Assembly (NCBI GenBank): GCA_963971225.1 | Contig: OZ020267.1 | Coordinates: forward strand, 97,267,648 to 97,331,647 | Direction: 5' to 3' | Length of the DNA stretch: 64,000 nt | Origin: Melieria omissa | Taxonomy: Eukaryota; Arthropoda; Insecta; Diptera; Ulidiidae | Shown: in pieces, positions 1-13,064 of the stretch | Layout: the number at the start of each line of letters is the position of its first letter | Numbering within the stretch: position 1 is the stretch's first letter | The notes under the pieces: generated by a model | Told to the model about the DNA's origin: nothing | Database searches by the model: none | Seen by the model: only the letters and a program-made list of their open reading frames with translations | Position numbers and translations under genes: made by a program

Positions 1-1380
1 CGTCATTACCGCCGACACTGGCGGCCATAGATAGCAACTGGCAGTTGGCTGCTGCTGTTGTGGCTACTAGGCTTTTATCAAAAGCATAACAAATGACATT
101 GTAGTAGTTTAAAAAAAAAACTACAAAAAATTAACAAGAACTGAAATTCACAAAAACCAATGCAAAGCCAGTCAAGTCTGGAACTGAATGCGCGATGCGC
201 GTAGCGTTTAAAATAATGTTGTGGCGCATTAGAAATGCAATGCGACACTGCAGCCGGCGAAACATCATTCACGACTGCGTGTGGTCGCGTCCACGCTTGG
301 CTGCACGATTGGCCGATTATCGATGGCATACGATTTCGTATTCGAGTTTTTGTTGCCGATTTTTATGCAACGCTCAAGTGTCATCAATTAAAATGACAGC
401 ACAAATGACAAAGCGAGAAATATTTCTTACATTCCATAAATCATCAGCAGTCGAGTTGACAACTGTTGAGGTTTTCTTTTATAAGAAATTTGAGTTTTTA
501 CACAAGACATTATAAGTTTCAAATGATAGTAACGAGTTTCGAAAAATTCCAATCAACAGCTGTTTTATGTCATTTCGAACAGCTGTTCCAACCTCAAACA
601 CTGTAATGCTCCTAACCTCCCTTAATCTCTACGCAATCTTCATTAGAATATACAAAAAACTACTACGGCAACACCTTTTTCCACTGTAACCCCCAAATTA
701 TACACAGAGAACCCCAAATTAAGCCACGCTTCGTTTCCACTTCGAATTCCTTTCGTTCTCTGTTTGCCGCAGAAAATTGTTTGACAACTACGCGGCAGCT
801 GTTTTTGACACTACAGCGTCAAATGTTCACAAGAAATTAAAAAATTCCTGCTGCTTGATATTTTGACAGCCAGCGATTGACATTAGTGATATCAAATTTC
901 CAACTGTCCAAGCAGACAATCGGAAAGGCAATGCGGGCGCATTTTGATTGATTTTCCTGTGTGCGCTACCGACTTTCGACTCGCACATCGAAAACATGTC
1001 GAGAAAAAAAAGTAAGCAAGTAGGCAGCAGAGTTCGTTGACATTTGCAGGCAGCAAAAATTCAATGTCAAAGCAAGGAAGCGGCTAAGGGAGTCTCACAT
1101 TTGACGGCAGTTTTATCTGCTCGACATGTCATTTGACAGTGTTGTCATGCACAGCGACTTAGCGCGACAACATGGAGAATGGCTGATGATTGAAGTGGCA
1201 GGATTAAGCGTACATTCAAGGCCTGAAATTTGTGTCGGAAAAAGGAAATAAATTGGAAAACTTTTGAATGAATGAAGAGAATTAAATTTGAAGACAGAAA
1301 TCGCATATAAATTTGATTTATTTATTAATGTTCAGCCAGAAAATATAAAAAAATTGCCTTAATAATATCTAAATTAATGC
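1..1380. other. AT-rich intronic sequence, no gene seen
   Basis: I see no exon or recognisable mobile element here. Short open frames exist on both strands (for example near 195-515) but have no domain-like composition. TGACAG/CTGTCA-type words and CAGCTG E-boxes recur between about 560 and 1140, which is common in fly introns and not evidence of function. Confidence 0.5.
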
Positions 1381-2994
1381 GTTAGTACTAACCGAATGGT
1401 CTAAAAAGTTAATACCTAATAATTTTCATAAACAGTTTTAATAACAATTTACAGATCAAGTAAAAACAAAATTCCTAATTTAACTTCTAATTACACAACC
1501 TAACTAAATAGGTTAGCGCTTACTGGTTCAGTTCACAGCTAATCATTTTAATAAAATTATTTTAAAAAAAATTTTGTCATTATTAAAAAGAATTCAGAAA
1601 ATGCATATGAACGAATTCCAGTTTAAAAAACTATATATTATATTATATAATAAAATTATATCAATTACTAAATAGGTTAGCGCTGATTGAATCCAATTCA
1701 TAGTTAATCATTTTAAAGAAATTATTAAAAAACCAGTTCAATAATTCTTAAAAAATTCCAGAAAATACATATGAACCAATTCTAGGTACATACATAAATA
1801 AAAACTATGTATTATATATTAAAACTATATATATATAACTAAATAGGTTAGCACTAACTAGTATCCGTTTATAACTTCTCATTTTGAGGAATTTTTTTAA
1901 AAGCATTTGGTTGATCCAATGAAAAAGTTTCAATCACTCCAAATCGGTCAGCCTTGACTGGATGGCAAAATTTTAAAATAAATAACAATTAGTATCTTGT
2001 CCTTAAATATTGTCTTCTAAAGTTTTAAACCTTCATATTGATACGAATGAAAATTGAATTAAATTAAAAAACTGGTCAGCGCTAACTGGTTGTTCTGAAA
2101 AGCTCATAGTTGCCAAATTTCACAAACTGATTTAGACATTGTAGTTTAGAAGAACGTTGAGTAATAACAAATTTAAAATTCGATGGTTTTGAACAAGCGG
2201 TTAGCACTAACTGGTTGCTTATGGTTATTGCCAACCCGTTGATTTTAACATTTTAAATTAGTTCTAAAAAAAATTGTGTGATAAAAGACAAACTCAAAAA
2301 ATATTCTTCAATATAACTTGAATAGTAACTGGTTAATAACTGGTCAGCAATAACCGGTTGCTTCTGTAATTTAAAAAGTAAAAAAGCACTGTACAAAAAA
2401 TAGCGGTTCAATAAGAAGATTGACTAAAAACATTTATTTAAATACATTTTTAAAAGCAGTTAGCGCTAACCAGTTACTGAAAACATTTAAATCGAAATCT
2501 TAAATACGTGCAATTTAATTCAAACTAGTTAGCACTAACTAGTTGTTGTGACTACGTAAAATATGTCTTGTTCAGCTATTTTCAAAAACAAAAATTGTTA
2601 AAGAAGAAGTAAAAATAGCAAATGCGCATTCAAAATATGTTTAAGAAGGGGTCAGCTATAACCGGTTACTTCGAATAACTAACCGATTACTTCAAATAGC
2701 AAACGAAGACTTATGTTGATCATTTATAATCACAAATATCGAAAAAATTATCCAAAAATTTATTTTTTGAAAGTGGTTAGCAGTAACTGGTTCCTGTCCA
2801 AAGTCCAAAGACTGAAGTAAAATTAATTTAAATTGATTACATTAACCAGATGAAAAGAAGATTAATTCATATCTGCCATCAAATATGTTATCAACCCCAA
2901 AGATACCCCGATAAATAAATAATATCTACTGATTAAAAAGAAAATTAAATAGTTGTACAAATTTTATTTTCCAACGGTTAGCAATAACCACTTG
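1381..2994. repeat. Degenerate array of 13 palindromic motifs (GGTTAGCGCTAACTGGTT-like)
   Basis: A near-palindromic motif close to GGTTAGCGCTAACTGGTT recurs at about 1381, 1511, 1675, 1846, 1946, 2071, 2199, 2338, 2457, 2523, 2649, 2774 and 2976. Spacing is mostly 119-139 bp, with outliers of 66, 100, 164, 171 and 202. The copy at 1381 (GTTAGTACTAAC) is a perfect palindrome, and those at 2457 and 2523 are nearly so. The AT-rich sequence between the motifs is poorly conserved. The half-site CTAACTGGTT/TAACCGGTT resembles the AACCGGTT-type site of Grainyhead-family factors, but that link is inference. It may be an old ~125-bp tandem repeat whose core decayed slowest, or a cluster of dimeric binding sites. 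Confidence 0.8.
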
Positions 2995-4400
2995 TCAACA
3001 ACCTATAGTTATCAGAATTTTTTTTATAATTTCGCTTACAAAGCAAACTTGAACAACACTTGAGTTGCATAAAAAGTGCTGCTGTGCCTCACAGCCTAAA
3101 ACAGTTAGGACTCTACACAGTGCTACACAGTTTTTTCAACTCGAGTGCAAATCGATAACTGCTTGATTTCGAAAGGAAAAAAAAACGATGTACGCATACT
3201 TGCTGCCATTTAACTGCGTAGAGAAGGAGTTTAATACAATTTTGAAGTAGGCACTTGTGTTGTTACAAAGGGCGCAAAATTGGAAAAATCACTATAGCAA
3301 ACTTGGCCGGGTAGGGGCCAGTTCAATGAGAAGAATGAGCAGAAGTACTTAGCACAGCGATAAAATGGAAAAGCAGCACAGAGGAGGCTGGACCGCGGGG
3401 AAAAGCCAACAGAGTCATGGCAGAATGGCAGATTCAAGCGTGGAAGTGCGCTGAGGCGATGGTGGTGGCAAGTGCCGGTAAAGGCGGAGCAAACATTAAG
3501 CGGTGATTAATTAAAGACACGCGCCCGAGTCAAAGACGGTGTCTGGAAGCACAGAACCGACGCTGTGTTTTGGTGCGTACTCATGTGTAATGGTAATGAT
3601 ACGAGCTATGACAAAGATGATAATGATGATGTTGGTGAAAATGTTAATGTCAGAGCTAATGGTGTTGACAATAGAGATTTTCGTAGTAAAAGCATGACAA
3701 ATATAAGATAAAGGGTTGTGGAAAGGTACATAAAGTTGTGAAGGAAGAGGAACTTAGGGAAACTTTAAATTAAATTTAATTAAAATGAAAAGAAGCATAT
3801 TTTATACAGCTAAGGAGTCAAAAGGTTCCATAGAATAAACGATATTATCTCTCAATAATCATTGATTAATTATTATCGAAAGACATTTTTAACAAATCTC
3901 TTTAAATTATTTGCAATATAACAAAAATGCTTTTATTACTTTTACAAAAATCCTTAAATCCACAAATTGCCTGCAGCCTTATCGGCATCCTGTCGCATGT
4001 AATAACTCAATAACCCTTCCGCAGTATCAACTTTACGCACTCATTTGCGCATTGGTCGAGTTGAAAGGGTGAGAGGATGTGTTACAAACAAAACTTTACA
4101 CCTTTTACAAACATAAATTAATGCTTATCTAAAACGTATTTGTCTGCTCGGCGCGTACAGAGGACTTGCTGTGCGTTATCCTTAGCGAGCAGCCACAAAA
4201 AGTGTGGCAGTAATTTACATTGGCCGCCATTAATGCAGATTTGTTAGGCTTGTTGCGCGTTTGCGGCAAGGATGAAAAATTTGTTATCGCAAATTTTTGG
4301 GGGGAGCAGTTGGACCGGCGGAATGGTGGAGCAACAGGAGAATCAACTGAAGTGGAAAGATAGCAAAATTTTTTAAGCGATTCGAGTTATTTTAATCTTT
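2995..4400. other. Intronic sequence, no gene seen
   Basis: This is mixed-composition sequence. The stretch 3960-4330 is less AT-rich than its surroundings and holds no repeat that I recognise. It could be conserved non-coding DNA, but nothing in it identifies a function. Confidence 0.4.
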
Positions 4401-4410
4401 AAAGCCTAAA

Positions 4411-4862
4411 TAGCAGTTTGACAAAATTTTGCCCAAAAGTATGCGAAGGTTTTCGTTATCAGTTTTTAATGGGTAATTTTTGTTTTTAGTTCAAGTTAGT
4501 TTATTGCGATTTTGAAAATCTTTGGAAAGATTTTAAATCTAATATCTCTCGGAAAGCAGACTAAATTGCGCATAAAAGTATGCAACCACTTTTAATGAAC
4601 TATTAATTTCGTTTTGAATTCCGTTTTGATTTTGAAAATCTTTTGAAGGATTTTAAATTGAATATCCCTTTGGAAAACAAAGAAAATTGCGCCTAAAAGT
4701 ATGCAACCACTGTTTAATAATAATTACCACTTTTAATTAAAATACAAATTCTGTTTTGAATTCCGTGTGTATTGAGATCATGAAAATTATTTAAAATTTT
4801 TTCTTCCACCTTCACTCCGCTTAAAAATATGCAATATTTTGACTGGCTAACTAACCAGTTTT
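4411..4862. repeat. Diverged tandem repeat, about three units
   Basis: Units share the words GATTTTGAAAATCTTT, GGATTTTAAAT, AATATCCCT and AAATTGCGCNTAAAAGTATG. They recur near 4440, 4510-4590 and 4630-4720, with a weaker third half ending near 4840. The period is roughly 120-140 bp. No coding sense is visible. The last 20 bp, around 4842-4862, resemble the palindromic motif of the 1.4-3.0 kb array. Confidence 0.65.
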
Positions 4863-5940
4863 CAATTTGATAAAAATGTATAAAAATTGATTGGTGAATT
4901 TCGTTTTGAAATTTTAGAACTTTTATAGAAAATACTCTCGAACTTTTTTTTCAAACTTTGGTTATTTTTTAAACTTTTCTTTTTTCAATTTGTAAATTGG
5001 CTTTTATCAAAATTATAAAAAAATTGAATATTTTTTATTTGTTGTATATTGATTGATATGCTGACCATTAAATCATTATTTTTTTCAAGAATATTTTTAA
5101 CTTATTTTACACCTTTTTCACTTATAAATATTTTTGTTATATTATAATTTCTTTTACAAAAATTTTCATCACGTCAAAAACACACAAACTAATCGAGTGC
5201 CAAGCGATTTCCGTAAATAAGACCCAAAATAAAACGTTTTAAAAAAGCGATATCCGTTTCCGTTGTCACGCACGCAACACAAGCAACACGTTCAATGTCT
5301 GCACGATGACTACCAAAAGCGGCCAAGCAACAACAATGCGACAGACAAGCTGACAGACAGCCATCCAATGGGACAAACAAGACCGGACCACACGAGACCA
5401 AACCAACCAACTTCGGGCCCGGAGTGTTTGCACTGAGCTCAACTGAAGTTGGCTGGCAGCAAATTGCCAACATGTGCTGCAACCATGGAGAGCCAGAACG
5501 AGAGCGCAACACGCAACGAAAAACAACAACATAGTTGATTTGTTTATAAACTAACTTCGCTGCCGGTTTGTGTGTTCGTTTGTGCGGCTATAAATAAAAA
5601 GAATCAAAACAGAAACGCAATGCCGCCGAAAGTAATAAAACCGGTTAGCGCAGCTATGGAAAGAGAGCCCTGCGAAGGAAAAGTTTGTGTTTGAGAGTGG
5701 CTCATGCAACACATTGTTGCAAGCTGTTTGAAACGACTTGCAACATGTTGATGTTTGAAAGTGGTGAGCAAACGCACGAAGCGATGTCAAACGAGGAATT
5801 GGCTGCGAATTTGTGCTTGATGAAGTGTTTGACGCAAGGTAGGTAGAAAGGTCCACAGATTTTTGACTAGAAATGGCTGCATATAACCAACGGTTACCAG
5901 GATTTTTAGAGCTTGAACCGCCTTTCTTAAGTTTGAGCCG
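4863..5940. other. Intronic sequence, no gene seen
   Basis: The stretch is AT-rich up to about 5190 and then more balanced from 5190 to 5870. Overlapping minus-strand open frames at 5189-5856 differ between frames, lack domain-like sequence and have no splice context, so I treat them as chance. Confidence 0.4.
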
Positions 5941-5949
5941 CCAATTTTA

Positions 5950-6440
5950 GAAATCTGATATTTTGATTCCGAACTTGAGAGATTAAGGGTAGAAAGATTC
6001 TGCTTAACTTCTGACGAGTAGGCTTGATGCCTGTAGGCTGGTTCTTCAACCTGAGAATGTTTCGGTGTACTTTTTACTTCAAAGTTATAATAATTTGATT
6101 CCGAACTTGAGTGCCTAGAAACATTCTACTTGACTACTTCTTTATACTTGACACGTATATAGTAGACTGAATCTTCTAGTTTAGAATAAGAATTTCTATC
6201 GACTTTTACTTTAGAGTTTGAATTTGTCATATTTTGATTCCGAACTTGAGTACGTTTGGACGATTACTTTCCTTTCCTGTTGGTTAATTGGATGTTTTTG
6301 TACAGTTTATACTTGAATAGGATACCAGTTCTTATAACTCAAACTATTTCTATAAATTTTGTACCTCATACTTGAAAGTTGTCATGTTCTGATCTCGATT
6401 TTAAGTACATAAGACCAAAGTGGCGAACTATTATTGTTAA
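5950..6440. repeat. Degenerate tandem repeat with TTTTGATTCCGAACTTGAG core
   Basis: The core TTTTGATTCCGAACTTGAG recurs near 5953, 6096 and 6233, with a weaker copy near 6390. Period is about 140-150 bp. Flanking words such as ATTCTACTTGACTAC recur loosely. It probably shares an origin with the next array, since both contain ACTTGAGACG-type words. Confidence 0.65.
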
Positions 6441-6839
6441 AGGCTATTAAGCATGGAAAAGGTTTTACCGATTTCGAATGACAAGATGAACAATTTCGAC
6501 TTGAGAACTAAACAACTGGCTGTCCGACACATTTGAGCTGCTGATACCGTCGTTGAAGTAAAGTTAAAATTCCTTATCTCCTATTTTTGCTTGAAGCTTG
6601 AATTTTAAAAGTAATTTCAGGAAGATATATAATTGGAATGGAATGGAAATAGAATACATCACATGTTATTTTGTTTTATTTTATTTTATTTTTTGGTTAT
6701 TTCGGAACCTAACAACCTAACTGACAAGTAATGACTTCTCCTTTTGATTTTAAGGTTAAATATTTCTTAAGCGCACTTCTTTTTCAAGTTGATTTCAGTA
6801 AAGATGGAACAATAATTTCTTCAACTGATGGTACGAATA
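6441..6839. other. Intronic spacer with short ATTTT microsatellite
   Basis: There is an (ATTTT)n run near 6668-6692. Nothing else in this stretch is recognisable. The open frame at 6731-7039 overlaps the start of the following array and has no domain character. Confidence 0.5.
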
Positions 6840-7880
6840 TTCAGAAACTGGGAACTACAGTCTTACTTGAGACGTATATTTTCTTTTGTTTAGATCTGGC
6901 TTCTCATGTGGAAATAGATTCAGTTAAATTCAGTTTTCTAAGGTTGAATCTAAGGTCAAATCAAACTTCAGACGTGTGTATCATCTTGAGCGGTTCATTT
7001 CAACTTGATATCATATCATGTGGAAATAGAAAATCCTAATTCATCCTCAATTCAGTTTTCTTAGGAAAGTATTTAGACTTCAAGCCAAACTTGTGACGTG
7101 TGTATTCTGTTTTCAAGGTCTGGTTGATAATTAAAAAAAGAGAATATTTTAAGTGACATGTGTCAACTTTTTTCCAAGGTCTGGTTCAATATTAGCAAAT
7201 ATAGCAAATTTGTATTCATATTAAATTTTCTGGGAAAGATTTCAATTCAAACTTGAGACATGTGTCTACTTTTTTTTCAAGGTCTGTTTCACCATTAAAA
7301 ATAGAAAACTGTTATTCATATTCAGTTTTCTTGAATAGATTTCAAGTCAAACTGGAAACGTGTGTAACATGTTGCTTGCTTCGATTTTACTTCTGTTTCA
7401 TCACATCATAGAAAATTTTACCTAATTCAGTTTTTTAGGATAGATTTCATGTGAAACCTGAGAATTTTGCATCACCTTTTCTACTTCTTTTCAAGTCTTC
7501 TTCATAACGTATAAATAGAACATCCTAATTCATATTAATTTCATTCATTTCAGTTTTCTGTGATATATTTAAAGTCAAACTTGGGACGTGTGTCTACTTC
7601 TTTCCAGGTCTGGTGCAACATTTAAAAATATAAAATCGGTATTCATATTCATTTTTCTGGGATAGAATGAATTTAAACTTGAGACGTGTGTATCATTTTG
7701 TTTACTTATATTTTACTTCTGTTTCATCATATGAGCTGAAAATAGAAAATCCAACCTAATTCATACTCATTTCAATTTTCTGGGCTGAATTCCATGTGAA
7801 ATCTGACACGTGTTTATCACCTCTTCTACTTCATTTCAAGGTCTTTTTCTTCATAATATGAAAATATAAAATCTCATTAC
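6840..7880. repeat. Degenerate tandem array, about 10 units, core CTTGAGACGTGTGT
   Basis: The phrase AAACTTGAGACGTGTGTCT followed by TCAAGGTCTGGTTC, then AATAGAAAATCCTAATTCAT and CAGTTTTCTGGGATAGATTT, recurs near 6860, 6965, 7090, 7155, 7255, 7345, 7450, 7580, 7680 and 7800. Unit length is near 105 bp and identity between units is moderate. I see no coding sense on either strand. Confidence 0.8.
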
Positions 7881-10405
7881 ATACTTAGATTTGAGTGTGA
7901 AATAAATCTCAAGCACTTTCTTAGGGTAGGTTCAATACATTTTAAGGGGACAATTTCTATTTTCGTTTTATGATATTCTGAAATCCAGCACTGAGCTATG
8001 ATATGCCTTTGTCTGGGGTCTCGCGTTTGTTGTTAAATATTCGTCTTCAACTCAAAACTAAATATCAACTTTTGTATCCCTATCTCAGTCATTAATTTAT
8101 AGCACAGGTCCTAGACTTTTAAGTTCAAATTACATAACTATTTATCCAAAATATAATTTTTAACCACAAACTTTGATCGTAGATCTATTTTTTGTGTTCT
8201 TACTGCCTTCTTCTTATCTTTTTTACTGCCCTCTTTGAGCCCTTTTTTTGGTCTAGACCAACTCTGACTCTCCTTAGCCGATTCCCACATAATTTTACCA
8301 TTAATTCAGCACTTCTTACTTGGCTCGTCAGACGTTTTTGGTGGCCAGCCACCACCCAGTGACAACATTTCTCAAGTGTCATTCGGTGTGCGCGGTGCGG
8401 TTGTTTACCTCGTGCGCCATAAATGCAGAGCTGCCAAGTCAACTATGTGTATCTATATATATATTTATATATGTGTGTGTGTGCACTTCCTCAAAGCTGG
8501 ATACCACTGTCGCTACTTGCTTAGATTCTACTGTTGAACTTAGGTCTTCGTCTGCCAAACGGCTACGCTGCATTTATGCATTTCGATGCAATTTTTCAAC
8601 GCCGTTCGCTCAACACACGCACGCACACACATTCATACATATTTATGATGAAATATTAGAGATGCTTCCTTCTTTGCCATTTTCTCAGTTTTGATGTGTC
8701 TTTGCTATTTGTTATGTTGTGCAGTGGCTGCTAAAAATAGAAACTTTGACGTAGTGGCACAAGTGGACGTTGCAGGCATTCGATGCACTTTGTGAGGTGA
8801 ACAGGGTTAATGTGAATGAACTATAAATACATGCAATGCCTACTGGATTAGCGTGACTGTGACCTAATGTTAATGCTCGGTTTTTACTTGTAATAAATTT
8901 TGATTTCCATAAGAGTTTGTTTTGGGCCTCAAGAATCATGTGGAAACTAAAAGGTGAATGTTGAAGTGAATGCGAATCTTTAACCTTGCGAATTTTTTTT
9001 TTAATTTATTTATTTATTTAATTTGCAGCAAATTACTAGTCCACACTTTTATAGAGTTCAGCACTCTTTGCTCAAATCAACTCAAGAACTTTGTTCAGCA
9101 ACCAACAACAATACTTTTCACATCCCACTGTCGCGACTCGACTCAATCAGTTGTTGGCAGTGTCAACTTAACAGCCATTTAAGCAACAATCAATTTACAA
9201 ATTAAATGTCTAATGGACAAGCACACAACAACAACAACAACATCCGAGTGCACAGCGCAAAATTGTTCAATCATCACTTTTAATTTTTTAAACTTGCTCC
9301 ACTTGCCACGCAAACATGCCACAAGCCGCTTAGACCGAAGATTGTCGCTGCGCTTCGACAACATTTTCCACTCTTCTTTCTAAGATTCTTCTGTCTCGGC
9401 CGCGCTTCGAGTCCAAAGTGGGACTTCATTTGTAATTAATGCGCTCACTTTGTTGGACAAATGTGTGCGCAGACCATAATTGGGCATCACGCCGACTTGC
9501 CACGCACAGCAAAACACGTTTTCTTTGAAGCAGCTGCGTCAATCCGCAACAACAACAACAATGAAATGCGGTACGCGTAATTCTGCGCTTAAAAAAGTAA
9601 TAAAAGAAAAACCATTGCAGCTTAGCAAGTCACTGAAAATGCACTTTCCATGCTTGCAGCGTGAAATTATGCTGAAAAACTGCTATTACCATTATTTTTC
9701 TGCTTCCTCTTCTTCTTTTTCTTCTTCTTCTCTTTAAATAGACGTCTCTAAGTGGTACTTTATTAGCAATTGGCTGGCTTATTCGAGCCATTAGTCGGCA
9801 CTCATAGGTGGGCAAACCAGTTTCAGTTTAGCTTTGCTGGCATTTTACAGCGGAAAATATGCGATTTTATGGGCATTTATTATAGCTAATCGAAAATTTC
9901 CAACAATTTATGACATTTGAAAAAAAAAGAAATGCATTTTTGATCACTTGTTGCTACGCTTAAAACTTGAAAAAATTGGTGTTAATTGGATTTGGAGGCT
10001 TAAAAATTATGACAACACTGAACTTGGCAACCATTATTCATTCATCACAGTAATCTCTGAATTTCATTTAAACTTGATTTGGCTACCGGACTTAAACACC
10101 GCAAATCTAATGGTGACTGAAGGTGAAACTCTAATAAAAGTCAAATAATGGACCCTGATTGATACTAATGTTAGTAATTTCAACAAAAATTCTAAAAATT
10201 TAGAGCTATTATAGAAAAAATAATTTACACAAAAAAATGAGATACTCTCGCTCTTTTAGAATTTTAAAGTGAAAAAATAGCTTCGATCCTGGGAAGGAAC
10301 CTTGAAAGGACCTTGCTCAGAATGTCCTTACGTCCTTATGTTCTAAGGCGCTATCAACTAAAATAAAAGCCTCTGAGGGAAATTCAAATTGACTTAAATA
10401 AAGGC
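7881..10405. other. Intronic sequence with simple repeats
   Basis: It contains a TA/TG microsatellite near 8453-8485, an ACAC run near 8616-8636, a (CAA)n run near 9224-9243 and a CTT-rich tract near 9708-9735. Several short open frames lie here (8320-8694 is the longest) without domain features. No exon with convincing splice sites was found. Confidence 0.5.
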
Positions 10406-10510
10406 TTCATTGCCACTAATGATGTCAAATGTATTCGCATCAAAATCTTTTAGACAATTCTTCCTCCTAAAAATAAATTTAGGAGGAAATCTCCTGATCT
10501 GGCAACACTT
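10406..10510 (-). mobile_element. Short MITE copy with CAGTGTTGCCAGATCAGG-type end
   Basis: On the minus strand it reads GTGTTGCCAGATCAGGAGA, then TTTCCTCC and a GGAGGAAGAATTGT block. That order is shared with the copies at 37482-37673 and 58168 onward. It is the most decayed of the three, and its far end near 10406 is approximate. Confidence 0.55.
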
Positions 10511-13064
10511 CAACAAGGCTTGCTGATATATTTTGGCCCTGTATCTTTGTTATTGCACAACCGCAAATTTTTAAATAAATTCTTTGAAACAAGGCGTTAA
10601 ACTTTCAAAGTCCTTTTGAAAGGACATAGAATCAGGAAATGAAAAAACTGAGTGTGCTATCATATGAGTGACCTCTAGTTTCACGCCTATATCATCTTTT
10701 GGATGGGTCTGGGTAGTATTTTGTGGTTGGGTTTGGTTTCTACAAGGAACTTATTCCAGTTTGTTGAGAGTCCATCCATCAGAAGAGTCGCGCTTTGATT
10801 GAATCCACTTTGATCTTTTGGTGAAGCTAAGTTGATTCAAGTACCTGAAGAGGTACGTGAAGTGAGGTACAAAAGGCAAAAGAGGTACTTGGTACACCAA
10901 GTTAGCACCGTCCAGAAAAACCCTTTTGGCCTCGACGATTGTCTTTTGTACGATTAGTGTTGTACATATGAACCTCAATGTTTACTATGTCCTTCTCAAT
11001 ATTTCCAAAACGCTACTTGAATACTTCTTCAAATGACCGCAAGCATAGCCAATTTCCGTTTCCCGCGCCTCCCCCCCCCTCCACTCAACACTTTCACTCA
11101 TTAAATTTTCCACTATGCAACAAAACATGAGCAATTTTATGACGCACGTTTCTGTTTCACTTCTACTACTTTCTACTCCCATTTAAATGCAACCACGCTT
11201 TTTCGTTCGCAACTGGCGTTGTTTGCTTTTCATTTCAAACGCTGTCTATGCAAATATTTTTATTTGTACGTTTGTTGTTTATCTGCTGCTGTGCTCGCAT
11301 GGAGAACGCGTAGTAGAACGGAAGCGGTGTCGGATATTAAATGTAGTCACACGCGTCTGTCAGACAATGTGCGTAATAGAACTTGCCAGCTGATGAAAAG
11401 CGGCTGATGAAAAGTGGAGTAACGGAGTTTAGGGGTGGCGGCTGAGTGTCGTATAGAGTAAAAACGAGATTTATGGTGTTTGGTGTGTACAAAAAAAGTA
11501 GTAGTGCACTTTAGCTCGTTTCTAAAAGGACTTGAAGGCGAGTTAGGTGACTTTTTAGGGTTGTGTATTAGATCATAGTAGTTGTTGTTGTTTTGAATGA
11601 GGTGCATAATACAGACGCTTTTTAGGGGGTTGTTTATTAGATCTAGATTTTTTCTAAAAAATGATCCAGGAGTATGAAGACACATGCTTGAGAAGAGTCT
11701 TTGCTACCGAAGGTGCAAGTCTTTATTAATTTGTATAAAATTTCATATTTGACTTACATTTTCTACTTATCTGGGTGCAAATATTTATGACTTGAGCTAA
11801 GAATGATTTGCTGATTAAATCCATTAATTAAACCAACAATTTGGGGCAACTTTCTCAACAAAAAATAATTAGATGACTTACATAAAATTATGAATGGTTG
11901 ATGTGTTATTTAAAAAAATTGCTCTACGCATAATTTATTCAAATCCCAAATCCCATGTGAATTTCTCTCAAAAGGTACTTAATGCGTAATCAGTGTGGCC
12001 ATTGTAATTCATAAATATTCAGAGCGTTTGAATGGGGAACAAGAAATTTGTAGCATACTTCGAGGGTGCCTTTCACTTCAATTGTTCCAACTCATACGAT
12101 AGAAAACCTTAATATGCTCAACTCTGATTTGAGTTCGAGTAGTAAATAAAGCCAACACATTTCATAAAGCTTCTTTGTGTGTGGTCCGAAATATTTCTAT
12201 ACAAATCTCAAAACTTCAAGCTAAGCTGTCCCCAGTGAGTTAGGGCTCAGGTCACCACATCTCCAACCATTTTGAGTTCAACTTGTAGCGAACTGTAGTT
12301 ACTGCTTACTTCATTACCTCAACATTCACATCGCATTATTTGGCTACAAAAATATTAATAAAGCGCATATTTTTCTCGGCAAATATTTTCAGGGTGCACA
12401 TTGTACACAGAAGTTGCGGAAATTGTTTCGTTTGCAATAATCTGAGAGGTGGAAATTGAGGGTAACAGAGATGAAACACAGATGAAAAAAATGCTTGTAT
12501 ACAACTGCAGACGACATTTGGTCATGAAGTAGCAATTTTTTGCAGTCCCAGAAAAAAGGGAATAGCAAAAAAATTTGCCGAAATTTTCTTATAAGCATTG
12601 CTGATTGTCCACTGGTGTTTCTGACAGCTGCATAAATAAACTCATAATTTACTGGTTGGCAATTTTTCCAAACAGAAAAATTATATTAAAAAGAGCAGTA
12701 AAAAGAAATAAAGTAGGCAAATTTGACGCCAAAATACTTGAATAACACATGAAAGAAAATTGAACAGGAAAAATATGACTTAAATTTGCTGAAAGTGTTG
12801 AAGTTCCTTGAAGTCTTCAAGTCATACTTTTTGATCAAAAAGAGCTGGAATTCTTTAATAACTTAAACAAAAACTGTTCAGTTTTTCATGGATATTCGTT
12901 TTCATCTTTTCAAAGAATCTTCATTGCAAGGAATACACATAACTATTTCAATGTTTTATGAAACAAAAGATCCTCAGCTGACTAATGGACTTGAAGAAGA
13001 CACCACCAAGATATCTAAAACGATTCATAAAATCCACTAATTAGTTCTGCAGCATAAGAAGCAA
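10511..13064. other. Intronic sequence, no gene seen
   Basis: This is AT-rich sequence with scattered short open frames on both strands, including 11347-11685 on the minus strand. None shows domain-like composition. A C-rich run sits near 11070-11082. Confidence 0.4.

Noticed and set aside
6731..7039. 102-codon ORF
   Set aside because: It overlaps the start of a degenerate tandem array and has no domain features.
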